Below, piece after piece: positions 15,001 to 21,400 of a stretch of 64,000 nt of DNA; positions within the stretch are counted from its first letter, which is position 1; the number at the start of each line of letters is the position of its first letter. The notes beneath the pieces are model-generated. The model ran no database searches. It had not been told where the DNA came from and worked only from the letters and a program-made list of their open reading frames with translations. Both the position numbers and the translations under genes were made by a program. This DNA is from Flectonema sp. DT1601 (lineage: Eukaryota > Euglenozoa > Diplonemea > Diplonemida > Diplonemidae): the NCBI GenBank assembly GCA_964019425.1, contig OZ025782.1:1364001-1428000 (forward strand), read 5' to 3'.

Positions 15001-16272
15001 ATCAGCGTTGCACGCATCTCTAGCCTTGTTAGTCGACGGGCAGTATGCATCAACGCACACTGCTGGAGACTTCGTCAGGTCCCAGTCACAAAGCAAGTCC
15101 GCTTCGCAGTTTCCTTCGTTGTCGTGAGCGTGGCATCCGTCTTCTACACATGTCGCAGGGTTTTGGCTGTCGTCCCACTTGCAGGATCCGGCCGGCTGGT
15201 GTCCCTCACACGCACCAATGTTATTATACACATGACATCCGGCGATCAACACCTGCGTTCCGTACACGTCATCCGGGTTCATACAGAGGTCTCCAACTCC
15301 TCCCCATTCGCAAACGAATCCCTTGATGTTGTCGTGTCCGTTTGGGTAGTCGTTCCACGTACCATCTGCGTAGTAGTGCCCGTAGTCTTCTCCAGTAGTA
15401 GCACAGGTTCCCGCACACGGTCTGGACCATTCGTTCGGTTCACCAGATCTCCAGTTGGTAAACGCTCCATTGGCTATCCGAAATCCAGAACCTCTTCCGG
15501 TTCCGATCAGCATACCCTTACCACAGTCTGCTCCAGTGCACGGTGTCTTCGACTCAGGAAGTGGATATCCGAGGTCGCACGCAGAACGCTGTGGCCCAGT
15601 CACCGCTGTATTGTATGGAGGGCAACCTTCTGGACCTGTCAGCCATCTCCATTCTCCTTCCTTAGCTACGTCACCACTTCCAATCCATCCCTGACCGTGA
15701 AGCTTTTCCGAGGCGATCTTTTCTTCCTGCGCATCAGTAATTGTGATCAGGTAACCTACCAGACCAAGGATGTCTTGGCTTTTCGAAGCGCACTCGGCTT
15801 GACCCTGGTCCCAATGACACTTTCCAGCGTTCCCCTGCGCATCCACACATCTTGAGTTGTACTCGTAAAAGTGTCCTGTTGCAGTTGAATACATCGCATG
15901 ACCAAAGTTGTACGTGACACGGCGGGAAGCCCCATTTCCCGAAGATGTCTTGAATTCGATCGATGCCAAGGCCGCTGCATATTGGGAGATTGTCGCGGTC
16001 CCTGAAAGAGTCATGATACCCGTATCAGCATCAAAGTTAGCAGTAATAGGACTAGTGCAGGCAGTGCATTTTAAGGTGTCGGCTCCCTTAACATACCCTT
16101 CCTCGATGTCCATCACAGCTCCCGATATGGTTGTGCTGCAGTCGCATGCCCCGGACGTGAATGTGATTTGGTTGCAATCAACATCCGGAAACGCAGTCAT
16201 TGCAACGCCCTGTTCATACTTCAGGCCGCTGCTGGCTCCTAAGATCCCTAACAACAGAACGAGTTGCCTCAT
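1..16272 (-). CDS. Giant vWA/C-type-lectin surface protein, copy A (5' part, residues 1-5424)
   Basis: The ATG is at 16272-16270 and the reading frame runs off the left edge, so the 3' part of this copy is outside the window. It is collinear with copy B at a constant offset of 38,574 bp with no indel. It codes for the signal peptide, lectin block 1 (15283-16224), vWA1 (14155-14841), vWA2 (12430-13176), vWA3 (10504-11211), vWA4 (8623-9339), vWA5 (7057-7737), vWA6 (5488-6138), the EGF-like array (2806-5136), lectin block 2 (1693-2640) and vWA7 (592-1257). Differences from B that I found are 11762 (Thr1504 in B is Ile in A), 5881 (synonymous Thr, codon 3464) and 13513 (synonymous Cys, codon 920). 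The start is supported by the signal peptide right behind it, an A at -3, and a 147-nt upstream stretch with no other ATG. Openness of the whole frame is inferred from identity to B. Function is as for copy B. Confidence 0.9.
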   Translation of the reverse strand, partial: MRQLVLLLGILGASSGLKYEQGVAMTAFPDVDCNQITFTSGACDCSTTISGAVMDIEEGYVKGADTLKCTACTSPITANFDADTGIMTLSGTATISQYAAALASIEFKTSSGNGASRRVTYNFGHAMYSTATGHFYEYNSRCVDAQGNAGKCHWDQGQAECASKSQDILGLVGYLITITDAQEEKIASEKLHGQGWIGSGDVAKEGEWRWLTGPEGCPPYNTAVTGPQRSACDLGYPLPESKTPCTGADCGKGMLIGTGRGSGFRIANGAFTNWRSGEPNEWSRPCAGTCATTGEDYGHYYADGTWNDYPNGHDNIKGFVCEWGGVGDLCMNPDDVYGTQVLIAGCHVYNNIGACEGHQPAGSCKWDDSQNPATCVEDGCHAHDNEGNCEADLLCDWDLTKSPAVCVDAYCPSTNKARDACNADNLGPCYWNANNPAGAECQKRVCGDISDKCDCLAASPDCIWDSANNHCVDPNVQCPPVDISFLLDGSGSMDARFGSHAVGFYGMMEEMRDFLHTAELAPSSTSTYGIRASLVQFGKPGEAQTAQNSPPAPAGFVNCKPWVAVAGTTQGAALSGNYASLSNDVTFHENFFCRRWSQGKTILAPALQVAYDTFQNSGQARKKIVMIITDGALHDRDSDIRTIEDKLKNDHDAQIFGVVVRKATGHTRQDLQAEAKLKPLVSDPQDDHFLNVDLDHFKEQVLDQICDSTSVFGRGIAAGTVTVPSGCAPKGSETDCMADLNCKWDASITPSCTQSDCYPLCSETDCKAHPGCLWDNGDCKREQPGCSGKDEAQCKTDKDCLWNAMWATNKCIDDPCRVHENEQPCEAVAVEMGAPCNPPAGDPDYCFLSVCEYDPSKTPKCYPKKCLHTKEGDCNAEDGCEWVPVQTPPPPGPPSTLVEYCAEKICQYVSDTTCNADTKCQWDTALDKCVERPCVKHPDAGSCNADTACHWDTTGTPPVCTQTPCGGYPTQPACQNDDKCMWQTNANPAYCAVKTCDKYNNPKDECKCNEDPDCTWVADPNNPHCAIPSLSQCPDLDVAFVIDGSGSMWRSFGRHAHGYTALLEMLRDWVKTLPLTGEDHTVRQNSAVTGGTFRITFIQFSKANARPDEDHPTNCAIGQCTDGMLSGNLQELMGDIDWHEANYQRQWTYIHDALQDVADHTFLPQNSPPHRKHIVVIIADGGLTDINGDACSARNSCNQCPFGCDQLWQPTYPGMLDKAQQDLRKENVIVFGVVMRRFTGRTYQDDYAELRLKPLVTDPKDDHFLNLQLDEIPSQLLNVFCDPSSPIGKSLIPPVDSTHFPCATWGFKDECNADKYCEWKQPKLSKCDSPTGCPELNCRAVPSQYAGIYQCANCKLQRATVICGAGVVSAIDGTCSATHCKECCEKDCCDKDPACSWSGTPKECTRKVCEHTDKTNCEGDADSLCQWDDNTRDCSKKPCAAIFVQDACLNKTDCLWDTGVDPPVCLQIPTCDGKSQADCLADPQCVYNCSLPTECRDSRCQYTITATCGVDSNCEWVNGACSERPCTYTAQQPCDAAGCENCKWNTRSQQCEVDKCKVHTTQNNCDQDPLCMWDGTTPCTTDYCPSFGDDIVACDHDPRCHWNTTTAPASCQPTECTVAYNTKYPPASTVDARCSSDPNCKQGSDGNGTYCEKTRCGDLTNCDCTKNPDCYWDSTTNPKCRDVHVSACPDLDVVFVLDGSGSMSARFGNHPHGYFGMVEMLRDWMQTLPLTGEDHTVGQQSSVIGGTFRLAFVQFSRTDAYWVCKNNGQGCTLGTRGCRAPAPAGTCTDGELSGDLSELNVDLDWHETNYMKSVTYMAKALEDAVHVFQGSPSHRQHVLIVITDGAMNPKEPQSSSEIPAIRQSLDNMDVITFGVVVRKSAAHTKADLDAEKTLKPITSDPHDDHFVNVPLDDMLDEVFKDFCDPAGRFGAAILAHQNQGGNTPPPATGAVVPCSKWGVKLECRADQACDWQDVVPQKCAAAEGCLNLNCLELSATQKAAGFVCENCMLAGGSVACTAGARNTASGMCVTTECEKHCLKPDCDLATGCFWDQDKCQREVCKHPAQQDCVQDDLCDWNTTKVPAECDPKDCQHFAPGPCNADDKCKWDAPTGTCNPTKPDCKEIKDEQKCLADPSGLCDWDCVSDSCINKVCLFTDQSSCENQLNVPRCEWGDGANPLCHKKRCTTTTQAECLADTACNWDGTTCSETKCYPHADEVSCNRDTDCHWDAVGCGLCAEKYCFDTHANKDSCNSDQKGVCRWDVANNKCVDKVCSDYNSNLFPNDFICPCKEDPRCIIDRSSGSAVCVDQKYSSCPDLDVVVSFDASCSMDKTFGRHPSGFDALMEVMRDWVQKVPLTGEDSTKGINSNVKGGKLRVAFNSWDTGVRVAQCPTCSCNPNSGVTKGDGIPSLSIITGTTPTVADTCGKLTGDRTQLLADLDWYEGEALRCQTKVKEAEEWAGEIFKESPASRQKVLLIITDGRIMDKDELGPAGQVLAAEGVKVFGILLRRQATATTRDLANLATLKEIVSTPKATHALSLQVDEALSIMDGFCDPNSPFGTYITQGSSSQVTSCSQIGALASCDSEKTCKWNSISLKCEDHPCFSNCNENNCTNDPNNKCLWNTNGDTCEKAVCTDYQNQLDCKANNCQWDQAKNPACFEPECDATTEDACVNLGEKCMWDTSLQPPDCVKTPCYYNKTECVADPDCQWDDVCSDPVDQKCVPKRCILDSHKTQAGCQADIFCVWSQQLTCEPAPCVNYPDEKCCDHDDSCHWDVSQAPAVCKQKYCPSTYPSAAHLDPCNADGLCMWNSTTNECVDKVCNKMEECACKEDPDCFWSGVKCADKKYGECPVMDIILLLDGSGSMSRNFGRHPHGFFALVEILRDWVKTLPLTGEPAASPTPGGPVTGGVRLGFVQFSGKNRGWPWPWSSGRSNAIETSGNTGTGGHLSGLEREINDDLDWHENNYLGKGTMIQLGLEMVGDMFDRSHKVSSRKRILIIITDGRIYDPDVLSPARQVLDQEQVQTFGIVVRRQSGHTKADTDAEKTLKPITSDPHDDHFQNLQIDEIASQVFADICDPNGVWGHLIVTSTNAPGQSGVHKPCDHYTDTHECTQDSGCVWDAASAACADSPCTAHCHNPECTADTLNLCVWNTTTGDCWKTTECAYTTKAECQKSPEKCVWDDVKKCEKEKCTPNTNLQDCLDDPDTCEWINVNGKDQCVEKKCQYPDQNTCKTDPNCDWSADACNGTAQSCKEILCTHTTAGDCTADSRCSWDATGVVGICKENLCAKYLDERCCDHKDACKWDITVTPPVCGDKKCPKIDNKNTCNNDTDCLWDDTNNKCTDLDCSKYPTRCPCDKNSKCYWKPGAGLNGQGQCVAIEFGECPTIDIAVIIDGSGSMSSTFGSHPHGFYALVEMLRDWVTKLPLNGEDATVGLNSAPNNAGVRVAFVQFSGKNYRRSEAKAASGSGTTNGRLSGVLGELDADLDFHENNYYKKGTMIEKALTMAGDIFHGSPVDGRQRVLFIFTDGRIFDEQSLAPARAELDREGVQTFGIVVRKRDQHTKADLDAEKTLKPITSDPHDDHFQNLMIDDIPDLIGSICDPNGPWGHLIVKDPPKPTTGVHHPCPDYVTETPCEQDAGCVWSDVGGLCVNSPCLLHCLEPDCRNDKGNNCTWDSQNATCSKAEDPTCPCKFDTTDAKYNEQQCNADVRCTWESNKCIYDECKTKGAGCTGVGQSCTDPNKEPCSPDDYVCECIPPSTVFPAGTPPSQQPAECRLDECVASCPTCANDTCTALGQTCNDPNPTMTHHSDWTCTCPPPSTGKATAAAADCKLDECVVDCRTCGKCTDGQTCFDPNKGATATSDWMCVCPPPSNNTQVTGQANCSIDECTLHKDICTNVGQQCVDPNPLQQGDWKCECLPPTNGTMTAGPAVCLLDECEKDCPTCEKDVCKGAPTGEQKCNDPDKTATSTGDWTCECIPPMTGVGVVAPAHCKLDECIKVCPTCANDTCSSQNQTCHDPNHDATSLSDWVCKCPPPATDIAVAAAATPCEDDECHDPNNEKVCTAAGQVCVDDDKKTRGTWECECIVPPAVAAMRGQQVPAQCEYPGECATSNDAKMKCTDLGFVCDDPNPMVAGDWVCMCAPPATGTNVTLGTPTDCVLDECVVTCPTCAQTDTSSTNVCSAEGQRCVDNNQSHTDLGDWTCECIPPQVGTPAVAAPAKCQLDECVAVCPTCAQTQQGGPSTCTAAGQTCEDPDRSVDSTSDWTCTCVNPGRGVATAKLADCVCDECRNNTICLVAGQTCYDAKKTCPPEDDFKCECPPPTSGVMTASAATCTVDECVENEATCKQVGQTCRDQNTTKLNDWECLCPPPSVGIAITQQAKCVLDECVQTCPTCAGTTCSDVGQECEDPNMTPQSTNDWLCKCQPPSTNVATGKPAKCEEDECDTNGFKCTADCRAGSLNCQQTCFDPNTTVSSKDDWRCVCPPPSSDFAIAKAAECTNDPCKHDNEQTCLADPEGCEWKDLPTPGCTRKPCLHDKQSDCAADPVCDWATGSGKAGNLANQLSFEKDVPVKPFDGLACETPGSWKNGCSCATTIGSNVLPGAIVDIEDGYYNNGKDTLTCVACKALGLTAEWHAQSGMLSISSGTAADLAKAIASIEFSTSADNTGKRRITWNYGHGFFSSHTGHYYHFFPKSTCPGGACKWSEAQDQCALGSNKILGLLGYLITITSETEDEVARKKLEGQGWMGATDRHQESTWSWVTGPEGLAGGCVYTPTTSSCDIQNEAGLPFGQGTAGNFVLRVDAATGKNMYANWAGAEPNNWSGPCPGSCATDGEDYAHFLSPSGEWNDYPGDHHHIDGYICEWGGVGEMCVAVGDATGVTDLVPGVCVEKVCVNDTETDCKANPKCEWLGGNVEPCVVAPCVENPNEKECDKDPVCHWDVTVSPSLCKEKVCNKNKDPTTCSAKDDCVWDDGANRCVDKECDPFDRCDCKAEPRCFWDTSSGAGKCVESRYGQCPTLDVVLLVDGSGSMSQNFGRHPNGFYAMMEMIRDWVKTLPLTGESHQVGINSTAPNGGMRMGVIQFSGIPISGGTAIDKAAIRTPIGVGSFGSLTGKLTELQADIDYHEANYLQAGTYINQGLGWAGDMFRASPVGRKRVLIIITDGAIKDDDKLSAARATLNQESVEVFGVVLRRQATHTAVDTAAEEKLKPITSDPHDDHFENLIIDELPATVLNGLCDPNSKWGALLMPGAAAQNQSGVHKPCPQYVDQVLCTADPGCLYSSVGLECVDSPCVQHCNQTQCTADTLNDCFWNASVVGLEGCWKNPLCSYQDAATCEKDPKCDWNQTKTDCEERICNQPTEAECDLDPKGCEWDGLQQTCVEKPCKQTNASACNSDVLCEWDACDGVTDGAQCIKKRCVAAPGNPALTEQDCNAD

Positions 16273-16408
16273 TCTAGTATATCGATGTGAAAAACTGCTC
16301 TCAGCGGCAATGTTTAACAGTTTTGGTTTTTCTCCTTAACTTTCAGGATCAGAGGTTTTCCTTTCCTAAGATTTTTTTTTTTTTTTTTTACGGTTTTTTT
16401 TTTTTTTA

Positions 16409-16581
16409 GATCGTATTTACTGAGGAGGGGGGAAAATTTTGATACGATACGAAAAGATTTATCTGGGAAGAATACTGCAGGTCTTTGCACAAAAAAATAA
16501 AAGTACCGTCACCATGAAACAGGAGGCGTTAAACATTGCCTGGTTTCTTTGGCGGAGGCCGATCGTATTTACTGAGGAGGG
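16409..16581. repeat. Pair of 21-bp direct repeats in I1
   Basis: Positions 16409-16429 and 16561-16581 are identical over 21 bp. The shared sequence begins GATCGTATTTACTGAGGAGG on the plus strand and spans the CAG end of each polypyrimidine element. The same pair occurs in I2 at 54983-55003 and 55135-55155. Confidence 0.85.
16420..16440 (-). promoter_or_regulatory. Proximal polypyrimidine-CAG element (candidate 3' splice or spliced-leader acceptor) before copy A
   Basis: On the minus strand this reads as a pyrimidine tract (TTTTCCCCCCTCCTCAG) ending in CAG. An acceptor here would leave a 147-nt leader before the copy A ATG, and that leader contains no upstream ATG. The equivalent in I2 is at 54994-55014. 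The role is inferred from composition and position only; no splice evidence exists in the sequence. Confidence 0.35.
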
Positions 16582-16598
16582 AGGAGGGGGGGGGAAAT
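16572..16598 (-). promoter_or_regulatory. Distal polypyrimidine-CAG element before copy A
   Basis: This is a second, longer C/T tract ending in CTCAG on the minus strand, 152 bp further from the gene than the proximal one and sharing a 21-bp identical core with it. A leader starting here would be 299 nt and would contain upstream ATGs, unlike the proximal one. The equivalent in I2 is at 55146-55172. A role as alternative acceptor is inference. Confidence 0.3.
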
Positions 16599-16781
16599 AG
16601 CATTAAAAAAAAAAAATCAACTCTCACTCAACTGACAGACTGTTTCGTTCGACAACAGTGTTTGAGGATATTTCTTATCAGCTCTACATTCTTAGGGCGA
16701 GAAACTGTAATAAATTAATGTTCTATCTCCAAGTGTTCCAATGTTGTAATATCTGTAAGTAAATTATAGATAACAATTATT

Positions 16782-16787
16782 TTTATT
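16782..16787 (-). terminator. Candidate polyadenylation signal AATAAA in I1
   Basis: TTTATT on the plus strand reads AATAAA in the gene direction. It overlaps the TAA of the 114-codon open frame and lies about 780 nt past the copy B stop and about 210 nt before the distal polypyrimidine-CAG element. It is a six-base motif in AT-rich DNA, so chance is possible. The I2 equivalent is 55356-55361. Confidence 0.25.
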
Positions 16788-17420
16788 AGATTTCAATACA
16801 AACTTTGGAACTTTGGGCACAAACACCCAAAACGATGGAAACGTACGATTTCAGGAAAACAAAAAAAAAGGGAATAGATGAATCAACGATCTTCTTTACG
16901 AATGAAAGGAAAGAGCATTTTGCCCACGAAATCTTATAGCTGCGTATTTCCGGGATAAAAGAGGGGGAAAAAGATGGGGGAAAACGAACACAACTTCTTC
17001 GATAGATAATAATAATGCATGTCCACAATACCAACACAAGGGAGTTCATCAACCATAAAGCATCATCTGGGGACGTTATGACGTAGCCTGTCAGAATTTT
17101 GCCGACACCGACAGTTGGCTTAGATGACACAACGATGATCTTCAGGTTGAGCGTACCTTCACTCGGATACTGTGATCATCTTCTAATCGATATGAAATTA
17201 TAACCACAAGGACGTCAAAAAGTAAATGAAGGAGGGGGGGGGGGGATTCACAAATGGTCAGATCACTAATTCAGCGATACGACCGGTTTTTAACAACTCA
17301 GCGCAGCTGCATTGCCCATAATAGAACATTGCATTGAACAGAGAGAGGGGCCTGGGATGGGAGTAGGGTGGTGGGGGGGAGGAGGGTTAACATATTTTTG
17401 TTGTTCTCGTTTTTCGATTC

Positions 17421-17445
<25 letters not shown>
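17421..17445 (+). repeat. T25 homopolymer in the 3' region of copy B
   Basis: A run of 25 T on the plus strand (A25 in the transcript) starts about 120 nt after the copy B stop codon. The I2 equivalent (56297-56322) has 26 T, the only difference seen between the B and C 3' flanks from 17390 to the stop. Confidence 0.9.
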
Positions 17446-17451
<6 letters not shown>

Positions 17452-17565
17452 TAGTTGTTTCGATATTTTGTTGATTTCTTTTTAAGGAATCAACTCACTT
17501 CGTAGACTCTTGGGAGTTAAATAAGAGCTTGTATTCATTTCTTTTTCTGTCGTCTTTTTATGACA

Positions 17566-18426
17566 TCACTTATCGGAATTACGATCCGCGTTAACGTTTC
17601 CGTCATCGTCACGGAGCATGGTCTTGTTTCCATCCTCCATGTCGAAGTCGTCGAACTTCCTGTTCTTGTTCTGCTGATCGAGGGCGGCATTCTCGTTTCT
17701 TGACTTAATTAGTGAATACACCATAAAGGCGATGAGGGCAATAATTAAGATCCACAACACTAAGATAAGTGCAGCTGGAAGGCAGGCCTCACCAAGTTTT
17801 AATCCTTCACAACAAGCTTCTCCGGCATTCGTTTGTGGAGCACCACGGGCTCCCGCATCGTCGTTGAACTCCTCGAGAACTTCTAGCTGACTGATTCTGC
17901 TTCCGGACCTATCATGAGTCTCTACAGGTGCCCATTTCCCTCCATCAAGCGCGTAGCAGAGGGTGTACTCTCCTGAAATCTTAGCCGTCACATTCATCAA
18001 CAGCTCCATGCCGACTTCCGGTTCGAGCATAGGGTTCTTAGCCGCCGCGGCCTGGCAGGTGTCGTGAATAGTAATTTGACTTCCGTCCTCCATACAGTTG
18101 GCAACTGAGGCAGAGCAGTCTAATCCCTTCATTAAAGCGAGTTGCCCCGGCTTCTCTTGAGGGAAGCAACCGTGAACAATGACAGTGAACGGCTCATCCT
18201 TCACCGGTTTATTAGGGTACGCCGTGTACCAGTAAGCTCCACCCGGTGCACACATGCGGAGGCTGCAGTCCACACCTCCCCAACCAGCGTCGCAGGCACA
18301 CATGTTGTTGTTCGTACAGTCTCCCTTTCCACTGCAGGTCGCTTCGCGGTCGCACACTACACAGTTTCCGGCAACCTCTACGAAGTCACACTTATCGCAG
18401 TTCTTTCCAGACATTCCTGGAGGACA
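17566..18426 (-). other. C-terminal region of copy B: EGF-like module, unassigned domain, transmembrane helix, acidic tail
   Basis: An EGF-like module (CSGKGDC...CACDAGWGGVDC, ending at residue 12194) is followed by about 150 residues I cannot assign (GAYWYTAYPNKPVKDEPFTV, later GEYTLCYALDGGKW). Then comes a hydrophobic helix (LILVLWILIIALIAFMVYSL, residues 12356-12380 with flanks) and a 46-residue tail rich in Asp, Asn and Lys containing KFDDFDMED. Lys and Arg directly after the helix fit an inside C terminus. No kinase or other enzymatic domain is present. Confidence 0.85.
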
Positions 18427-21400
18427 CTGCTTGCACGCCGCAGGATCGACGCACGAGGTTTCGTTCCACACGCAACCTTCGGCCTCACACACTGTCACGT
18501 TATACGACGGGCAACCTCCCACAACACACTCACTTCCTGTCCATTCACATTTGCCATTTGAACGCACAGTGCAGGTTTCCTCAGTACTCCACTCAGAACA
18601 AGGGAGACTGGTGACACACTTGTTGACATCCCAGGTGCACCAGTTCATCTGGTCACAAGCCGGTTTGCCAGCGGCGTCTTCGCACCCGTCATTCTTTTTG
18701 CACGTCGCTTCTTCCCACTTGCATCCCTGGGCATCATCGCAAGCCATGTTGGAAAGTATCGCGCACCTCGTTCCGCAGAGTGGCTGTGTGACTCCTGCCG
18801 GTAGGGCAGCACCTTCGAACCACTCGCAGTTGTCGTTGTCGGAACAAGTGTTAATCTGTGAGTACTTGAAGCAGCCATCCCCATCCTTACACACTACATT
18901 GGTGGCATCCCACTCGCATCGTAGCGCAGGTGCACGGAGCCTCTGACAGGTTGTGGCGTCCTTATAGATCGGGCAACCAGTTCTGTCCTTGCATGTTGTA
19001 CTAGCTGCGTCCCACTCACACGCCAAGTCGTTGATGCATTTCGGTTCCTTTTCGTAAATTGCGCATCCCTTCGGGTCTTCGCAGCGTGGTGTGGTTCCGT
19101 TGGTACCGTCTACCCAATCACAGCGTGCAGCCTCACATTTCGTGCTCTCCACCCAGATTCCGCAGTCCTTATCGATGCATACCCCGCTTGGTGCCCACGT
19201 GCAGTCCTGTAGCTCACACTCACCCTGTTCTGGATACAAACCGCATCCTTCCACGTCGTCGCAAGTAGAGGTAGCTGTGTTCCATACGCACTCCGCAAGG
19301 TCATCGCATTTTGGCTTCGTTCCAATCACGCCGCACTTCGAGCGCTCTTCGCACAATGGCTTCGCAGCGTTCCAGGAGCACGTGTGGTCAGTGATGCAAG
19401 TTGCTTCATCCTCCAACGCATAGCAACCGACGTTCGGCTTACACAGTGCTGCCGACAACGCGCTCGTCTCCCAGCGGCAAGACTCGGCGTCCGTCGTCGA
19501 CTCACATGCCCCCTGGGTAGTGAATTTGCACACCTGCTTCTGGCAGCTTTGAGCAGTCGCGTCCCAACCGCATCTCTCTGCAGATGGCGCTGCGACACAC
19601 TCATTCTCTTGGCAGAAGGTCGGACACACGCTTCTCACACACTTGTTGGCTGCCCACTTGCACAAGCTGTCTACCTCGCACCCAGCCGCTGTGTCCCATT
19701 CCTTGCAAGATCCCTTGTGCAGTGACTCTCCATGTTTCGATACGTAGTATCCGAACGCCGTCGCCTCATTGCACAACCCTTCAAACACGTTTGCGAGGTC
19801 GGACATTTGGATCGACTGAAAGTGGGAGTCGACTGGCTCTGTCACCATCGACTTTATTGTGTCAGCTGCCGATGTGATCTCTGTGCTCTGTGTGGCGAAC
19901 CTCCTCACCTGGATTCCGAATACGGTTGCTCTCTGTGACTCGAGCCTTCCTCGGGTCGCTGTCATCATGTTCGAATCAGGAATAGCTCCGTCTGCTATTA
20001 CTATCACGACCTTCTTTCTGTCCGCCGGTGAGTCATCAAACATCACACTCGCCATTTCCATCGCCTGAGATGCGTACGAGTCTGCAGAGCTGCTTGCCTT
20101 GAACTGATCTTCGTGCCAGTGGAGGTCATCCGCCAATTCCGCACTCGCTCCGGAGAGTAACCCCTTTGTTCCCTGACTAGTGGTCCTCTTTGCTTCACCA
20201 CGTGCCATAAATTGCGCAAACCCAATCCTGAACCCATATGAGCGTGCAGAAGCCGTAGCCACCCCACTCGCTTCTTTGACAGCGAGAGGCAGTGTATTAA
20301 CCCAATCCAACAGCAGCTCAGTTACTGCGAGGAATCCGTGCGGGTGACGTCCGAACGTCTCAGTCATGCTCGTTGATCCATCCAACAGAATTACGATGTC
20401 GACAGCCGGGCAATTCGCGTATAAAGAAGCGATGCATGTATCGTTCCTCCACATGCAACCGGAAGTCTGTCCGCATGCACACGAGCTGCTGAATCTCTTG
20501 CACTGGGTAACTCCTTCATCGCAAGTGTTTTTGTTGGTGTCCCACACGCACTCGTCTGTTGCATCGCAAGACGTCTTGTCCTTGTTCACTCGGCACACCT
20601 TCACTCCGCAGTGTGCCGGTGAGTGTGCTGTCTTCCACTCACAGTTGTCATCCCCCGCGCAAACTCTCTCGTTGGTATGTGGAACGCATTCCTTCGGCGT
20701 GCATGCGTTACCTTCCCACGTGCAGTCGTACGAGTGCTTGTCGCAGATCGCCTGCGTAGTGTACGGAACGCACGGCTTCTCAACGCAGCTTGAGATTACG
20801 TCGTCCCACTGGCAGATGCTCTTCTGCTCGCACGCTGTCTGGTCAGGGGCGTTACACTTCTTCTCAGTGCACTTGTCTTGATCTGCCGCCTCCTCATCGA
20901 ACTGGCAGCCGAACGGATCGGCAAGACAGTTGTCTTCGGTGGTCGCCGTACAAGGTGGCAGTCTGCACACTGAATCATCATCATACCAACGGCACGCTTC
21001 ATTCGAGTACTGCATCATTTCGCACGCTGCCTTTGTAGTCGCCGAACACTCAACAACGCGGCCACACTCACCGAAAGCTGTATCCCAAACACACCCAGCA
21101 GCGCTGCACTTAGCCTCTGAACACTCGGTGTGGCAAGTAGACCATTCGCACACTAGCGATGTGGCGTTCCAATCACAGGCTGCTTCCCCGTAGCAAGCTC
21201 TCTCCGTCGAGAATGCTCCACAAGGGAGGTGATGTCCCTCCAGTTCTTGGTAATTCAAAATAACCTTTCCGAATTTGCTATTTGGGTTACAGATGTCAAC
21301 CAACACTTCGCTCGAGAAGTCATCGAGTGGGATATTTACGTAGTGGTCTGCCTTTGGCTCGGAAACGATGCTGCTGAGCACCGCCTCTGCCTCAAGATCG

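Larger units (their letters stand above)
1..17232. repeat. Tandem repeat unit: A side of the A/B near-identical segment
   Basis: Positions 1-17232 match 38575-55806 with a constant 38,574-bp offset and no indel. Differences found: 5881/44455, 11762/50336, 13513/52087 and 16507/55081. I compared by eye and by translated frames, so a few more could be missed. Confidence 0.93.
16273..17565. other. Intergenic spacer I1 (between the 3' end of B and the start of A)
   Basis: This 1,293-bp spacer is AT-richer than the genes. Read in the transcription direction (descending coordinates) it holds the B 3' region with T25 on the plus strand at 17421-17445, a diverged G-rich stretch (17233-17389), an open frame of 114 codons (17130-16786), an AATAAA at 16787-16782, two polypyrimidine-CAG elements, and T14 and T18 plus-strand runs (16394-16407, 16372-16389) that would be A-runs in the A leader. 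From 16273 to 17232 it is nearly identical to I2; one difference is at 16507 (C, versus T at 55081). No convincing gene lies here. Confidence 0.85.
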
